Shown: positions 60,535-64,000 of the stretch, piece by piece
Numbering within the stretch: position 1 is the stretch's first letter
Layout of the letters: each line of letters opens with the position of its first letter
Assembly (NCBI GenBank): GCA_023440825.1
Contig: JAEXRL010000018.1
Coordinates: 1-64,000, forward strand
DNA from: Pseudomonadota bacterium
GTDB taxonomy: Bacteria; Pseudomonadota; Gammaproteobacteria; Burkholderiales; Burkholderiaceae_B
Direction: 5' to 3'
Length of the DNA stretch: 64,000 nucleotides
Position numbers and translations under genes: made by a program
The notes under the pieces: generated by a model
Database searches by the model: none
Told to the model about the DNA's origin: nothing
The model's input: only the letters and a program-made list of their open reading frames with translations

Positions 60535-61532
60535 GATGTGGTGTTCTCCTCGTCAAGTGCATCTGCCACAGGTGGCAAATCGGCTTGTAGTAGTTGCAAG
60601 CCAGCTAACAATATAGATTGGTAGCGCTGTTTTTCTTTTTGCATGCTTTCCGGCGTCCATTGATAAAAGCCCTGTCCGGTTTTCATGCCCCAATGTCCTG
60701 CCTCTACCCTGTCAGTCAGGCTTGTGCTGGGCTGACTGGTGTTGGACAGAGACGGATAAATCGTGGCTCCTGCAGCACAGTGTACGTCAAGGCCAGCATG
60801 GTCACGTTGCATGACAGGGCCGGCGGCTAAAAAGCGAAAGCCAAAGCCAAAGCGCACGGCAGCATCCACATCCTCTGGCGAGGCTACTCCTGCATCAATC
60901 AGTGCAAACGCCTCGCGTGATAGGGCGTGTTGTAAGCGATTCGCTAAAAAACCGGGCAGGTCTTTTTTGACCAGCACCGGGACCATACCGCATTGCTGCA
61001 TAAAGGTGTACAGATTCTGTGCGTGGTCTTGCCCTGTGGCGGCGCCGCAAACCACCTCTACCAAGGGAGTCAGATGCGCAGGCATGAAATAGTGCAGCCC
61101 CAACATGCGTTCAGACGACTTCAAGCCGCGTGCAATGTCTGAGATAGGGAAACTGGAGCTATTGCTGCATAGCAAGGCATCAGGGCGAGCGTTTTGTTCG
61201 AGCTTGGCAAACAACTCCTGCTTGATATCGAGTCGTTCAGGTATGCATTCAATGACGATATCAATTTCGTCCCACGGCAATGCTTCCAATGTGCTGTGTA
61301 CGTGCAAAAGTGCGGGATCTGCTGTCACCCCAAGTTGCTGTAAGCCATCGGCCACCAAGGTGGGGACGTGTTGCGCACGCTCTGGATTGGACTCCAGCAC
61401 CGTGGTCTTGCAGCCGGCGCGGCATAGCGTCACGGCAATGCCTGCGCCCATGGTGCCACCACCGACGACCACAACGTGGGAGCGGGACGGACGATAAAAA
61501 TGAGCGGGGGCGCGTAATACGGTGGAATTCAC
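60531..61532 (-). CDS. 3-hydroxyacyl-CoA dehydrogenase family protein
   Basis: 333 aa from a GTG (61530-61532) with AGGAG 8 bp before; an upstream start would add 45 poorly typed residues. Rossmann motif VVVGGGTMGAGIA, then SNSSSFPISDIA and HYFMPAHLTPLVEVV for substrate and catalytic His. The length and pairing with BKACE resemble L-carnitine dehydrogenase or lambda-crystallin-like enzymes, but the PAHL segment differs from the usual FNP, so the substrate is open. Confidence 0.88.
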   Translation of the reverse strand: MNSTVLRAPAHFYRPSRSHVVVVGGGTMGAGIAVTLCRAGCKTTVLESNPERAQHVPTLVADGLQQLGVTADPALLHVHSTLEALPWDEIDIVIECIPERLDIKQELFAKLEQNARPDALLCSNSSSFPISDIARGLKSSERMLGLHYFMPAHLTPLVEVVCGAATGQDHAQNLYTFMQQCGMVPVLVKKDLPGFLANRLQHALSREAFALIDAGVASPEDVDAAVRFGFGFRFLAAGPVMQRDHAGLDVHCAAGATIYPSLSNTSQPSTSLTDRVEAGHWGMKTGQGFYQWTPESMQKEKQRYQSILLAGLQLLQADLPPVADALDEENTTS

Positions 61533-61666
61533 TCTTTTCACTCCTGTTAGCAAAGACCTACAGATAGTCTGCCCAGAGCTGGGTGATTTGTAAAACGAAT
61601 TTATTCGATAGATTGAGTTGTTTTTTGGGTCAATGTGCGCTGAGAAAAATTCTAGGGTATTGCCCA

Positions 61667-61707
61667 ATAAAAAACTGACCTCGCATCAGGTGCAGGGTCA
61701 GTTTTAT
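61667..61707 (-). terminator. Terminator of mscL
   Basis: ACTGACC (61674-61680) pairs with GGTCAGT (61696-61702); on the minus strand the stem is followed by TTTTTTATT. It lies 22 bp past the mscL stop. Confidence 0.85.
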
Positions 61708-61724
61708 AGCTACTACGTAGACGC

Positions 61725-62186
61725 TTATTTTTTCAGGGCGTCGCGAATTTCACGCAACAATAGCACGTCTTCGGGTGTTGGAGCGGGCGCTTGTTCCTCG
61801 GCGATCTGCTCTTTTTTGTGTACGGTATCACGCATACGATTGAGCATCTTCACCATGCAGAACACCACAAAGGCCAGCAAAATGAAGTTGATCAGTATGG
61901 TGACGAAGTTCCCCCATGAGAGCAGGACGGCGCCCGCGGTGCTTAGGGCATCGTAGGTTTCTGGCCCGCTATAACCTTCTGGCAGACGCAAGACTAGGAA
62001 CTGATTGGTGAAATCGACTTCGCCACCCAGAATAAAACTAATCAGGGGCATAATGATATCTTTGACCAAAGAGTCGATGATTTTGCCAAAAGCGGCACCA
62101 ATAATGACCCCGACAGCAAGATCCATCATATTGCCTTTTACGGCAAATTCCCGAAACTCCTGTAGAAAACCACGCGCTTTATTCAT
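61725..62186 (-). CDS. mscL: Large-conductance mechanosensitive channel
   Basis: 153 aa, two membrane helices. The N-terminal FREFAVKGNMMDLAVGVIIG segment forms the gating helix, and the second helix is followed by a charged cytosolic bundle ending LLREIRDALKK. Opens on osmotic downshock to release solutes. Monocistronic with its own terminator. Confidence 0.96.
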   Translation of the reverse strand: MNKARGFLQEFREFAVKGNMMDLAVGVIIGAAFGKIIDSLVKDIIMPLISFILGGEVDFTNQFLVLRLPEGYSGPETYDALSTAGAVLLSWGNFVTILINFILLAFVVFCMVKMLNRMRDTVHKKEQIAEEQAPAPTPEDVLLLREIRDALKK

Positions 62187-62365
62187 ATAGTCACCTTTTA
62201 ATAATCAAGCTAAACCGAGTATCCCCTTTGGTCATATACTGCAACCGTGCACTCGTACCCTAGCGGGCAAATGTAAGAATACTCGAAGGAGCCGGGAATG
62301 CACATGGGTTTTTGCAAGATGTTTCACCCCTTGGTGCGAACAGCCTAAAAAGCGCGAATAAAGCC

Positions 62366-63280
62366 ATGTCCTTACATTTTGATTTTATAGATCTGCGACT
62401 CGTTACCTACATCGCTGAAGAGCAAAGCATGACGCGTGCCGCCAGTCGCGTGTTTTTATCTTTGCCGGCGGCCAGTTTACGCATCAAGAACTTAGAGCAG
62501 TCTATTGGCACGACCTTGTTCGACCGTAGTGCTCAAGGCATACGCTTGCGTCCGGCAGGTGAGGCATTTTTACACCATGCACGGCAAGTGCTTGGACAGG
62601 TGGAGTTGTTGCGCGCCGATTTACAGGAATATACCCAGGGTATTAAAGGGCATGTACGCATACAGGCAAACACCACTGCTATTACCGAGTACTTACCCCA
62701 GGTCTTGAGTCAGTATCTCAGTCAGTGGGCTGACGTGAATATAGACTTGAAAGAGCGCTCCAGTACCGACATTGTACGAGCCGTAAGTAACGGCATGACG
62801 GATATAGGCATTGTGGCCGGCTCGGTAAACACAGACGGTTTGCATACTTTGCCCTATCACCAGGACAGTTTGGTGCTGGTGGTTTCTCGGCAGCATCCTT
62901 TGGCTAAGCAATCACGGGTGTCGTTTGAGTCGTGCCTGGATTACAACTACATTGTTTTGGACGAAAGCACGGCTATTCATTCTTTTTTGGGCCAGCTCAC
63001 CCGCGCTCTAAATCAGCCATTGCGTATACGTATACAGGTGGGCAATTTTGAGGCGGCTTGCCGTATGGTGGCCGCCAACGTTGGCGTCTCAGTGTTGCCC
63101 GAGTCCTCGGCGCGACGCCATGCTAAAAATCTGCCCATACACTTGGTGCAACTGGATAACGACTGGGCTTTACGTCATCTCACCATCTGTATGCGCGCCA
63201 AGGACGGTTTGCCCCATTACACCCAAGAGCTAATTGCCTTACTCCAAGAAGACGCACAGCGCCCCTTGCTGGATGTTTAG
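62366..63280 (+). CDS. LysR family transcriptional regulator
   Basis: 304 aa from ATG at 62366. HTH with SMTRAASRVFLSLPAAS (about 20-40) and a LysR effector domain (about 90-300). Its stop codon touches the convergent remnant of a CoA-transferase gene. Such regulators often govern adjacent CoA-transferase/hydratase genes in dicarboxylate or itaconate catabolism, so its former target may now be defective. Confidence 0.92.
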   Translation: MSLHFDFIDLRLVTYIAEEQSMTRAASRVFLSLPAASLRIKNLEQSIGTTLFDRSAQGIRLRPAGEAFLHHARQVLGQVELLRADLQEYTQGIKGHVRIQANTTAITEYLPQVLSQYLSQWADVNIDLKERSSTDIVRAVSNGMTDIGIVAGSVNTDGLHTLPYHQDSLVLVVSRQHPLAKQSRVSFESCLDYNYIVLDESTAIHSFLGQLTRALNQPLRIRIQVGNFEAACRMVAANVGVSVLPESSARRHAKNLPIHLVQLDNDWALRHLTICMRAKDGLPHYTQELIALLQEDAQRPLLDV

Positions 63281-63463
63281 CACACGCCCAGTTGCTGTAA
63301 CTGGGATTGATCGTTAGCTGAATAACCCAGCTCCGACAAAATACTGCGCGTGTGTTGCCCCAGGCTGGGAATGGCGCCCATTTTTGCCTCAAATGCTGAG
63401 TTGGTGCCAGGAGGTAAAAAGGCCGGCAAGGGCCCCACGGAGCTGGCTAGCTGTGTTTGTCAT
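63277..63463 (-). pseudogene. Remnant of a CaiB/BaiF family CoA-transferase
   Basis: Sixty open codons read VGPLPAFLPPG early and LGQHTRSILSELGYS near the end, the characteristic C-terminus of type III CoA-transferases (normally about 400 aa). They are out of frame with an ATG (63461-63463) that lies 1 bp past the stop of the upstream hydratase gene. So the start region and the C-terminal end survive but about 340 codons are gone, best explained by an internal deletion. Confidence 0.75.
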
Positions 63464-63464
63464 G

Positions 63465-64000
63465 TCAGACGCGCTCCTTAAGATACAGTTCAGCCTTTTG
63501 CGCTTGAGTGCCGTCTTGCTGCGCCCATAGCTCCAGCTCATTGGTCTGGCGCTCACGTCCTTCAAGATGAAAGGTGTCAGGGCAGATCAGGGGGCGTAGA
63601 CCACGGTAATTGAACTGTGTAGGTTCGTGCTCAGGGAAATGAGCGAGTGCGCTGTGCAGTAAAAGGGTCGCAATCATGGGGCCATGCACTACCAGGCCTG
63701 GATAGCCTTCTTGCTGCGTGCTATAGGGATCATCGTAGTGAATACGGTGACCATTAAAGGTGACGGCCGAATAGCGAAAGAGTAATACAGGATCTGGCTG
63801 TATGCTGCGTGTCCATTGTGCGCTGGGCGCGAGCTCTGTGCCGTCTAGCTTGGGTGGCCCTGCTTGTCGATATACGATGTCTTGTTCCTCTTCCAGCATC
63901 AGCACATCGTCTTGAAGATAGCGATGCAGCAGTGTGACAAATAGCAAAGAGCCTGTACGACCGGCCTTTTCTGTAATGGTCTGGATCGTAGTATGACGCT
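63465..64000 (-). CDS. Mesaconyl-CoA hydratase-like (FAS1-type dehydratase), 5' end off window
   Basis: 178 codons visible, open through the window edge. The visible part begins RHTTIQTITEKAGRTGSL, has EEEQDIVYR, and a hotdog-fold active-site region TFNGHRIHYDDPYSTQQEGYPGLVVHGP (in parts: HRIHYDDPY and LVVHGPM) with catalytic Asp/His. It would hydrate a branched C4/C5-dioic CoA ester. The CoA-transferase that normally supplies its substrate is only a remnant next door. Confidence 0.85.
   Translation of the reverse strand, partial: RHTTIQTITEKAGRTGSLLFVTLLHRYLQDDVLMLEEEQDIVYRQAGPPKLDGTELAPSAQWTRSIQPDPVLLFRYSAVTFNGHRIHYDDPYSTQQEGYPGLVVHGPMIATLLLHSALAHFPEHEPTQFNYRGLRPLICPDTFHLEGRERQTNELELWAQQDGTQAQKAELYLKERV

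Overview
The window looks like a chromosome segment from a betaproteobacterium of the order Burkholderiales, most likely the family Alcaligenaceae. The evidence is gene order: the ctaCDE-SURF1-ctaA-ctaB-sco oxidase cluster, the mla-ABC-bolA-murA-his-HIT-tatABC run, a phaM homologue, and fmdB-DUF502-aspS. The genus cannot be fixed by reading alone. No rRNA, tRNA or CRISPR array was found.

Layout. (1) 1-3552 is the tns-proximal end of a Tn7 transposon: tnsC (cut by the window edge), tnsB, tnsA and an end with four TnsB-type sites. It is inserted 25 bp past the glmS stop codon, the classical attTn7 position. (2) 3.6-10.4 kb holds glmS, an Lrp/AsnC regulator, a glycosyltransferase, glmU, phaM and a Nudix gene: amino-sugar supply for the envelope plus PHA-granule control. 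(3) 10.6-18.9 kb is a caa3-like cytochrome c oxidase cluster with haem A synthesis (ctaA, ctaB) and copper-handling genes; ctaG/cox11 is missing from its usual place. (4) 19-30.4 kb holds a Na+/H+ antiporter with a cyclic-nucleotide-binding domain, rpoH under a perfect CIRCE operator and with a structured 3' region, glutathione-dependent formaldehyde oxidation (frmA, fghA), clsB with its exonuclease-family partner, aspS, a DUF502 gene and fmdB. (5) 30.5-38.6 kb holds an ion antiporter, ubiA, an aminotransferase and the lower half of a five-step histidine degradation pathway (hutD, I, F, G). (6) 38.7-53.2 kb is a long forward run: lipid-asymmetry transport (mlaFEDAC, no mlaB), an ABC exporter, bolA, murA, histidine biosynthesis (hisGDBHAFIE, no hisC), a HIT gene and tatABC. 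(7) 53.2-64 kb holds a DegS-like protease, a Nif3-like gene and an accessory catabolic region (Bug-type receptor, IlvD/Edd-type dehydratase, GntR regulator, beta-keto acid cleavage enzyme, hydroxyacyl-CoA dehydrogenase), then mscL, a LysR regulator, the remnant of a CoA-transferase and a mesaconyl-CoA-hydratase-like gene running off the edge.

Main points of interest: the Tn7 element appears mosaic, with a tnsA/tnsB junction and outer end sites unlike canonical Tn7 inside otherwise near-canonical sequence; the rpoH transcript seems to end in a small-RNA-like module with a C/U-rich, anti-Shine-Dalgarno-like loop; glmS and its lrp neighbour share two TGAAA-N5-TTTCA palindromes; and several conserved clusters each lack one expected gene (ctaG, mlaB, hisC). 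Comparisons with canonical Tn7 and with related gene orders rest on recall, not on a search.
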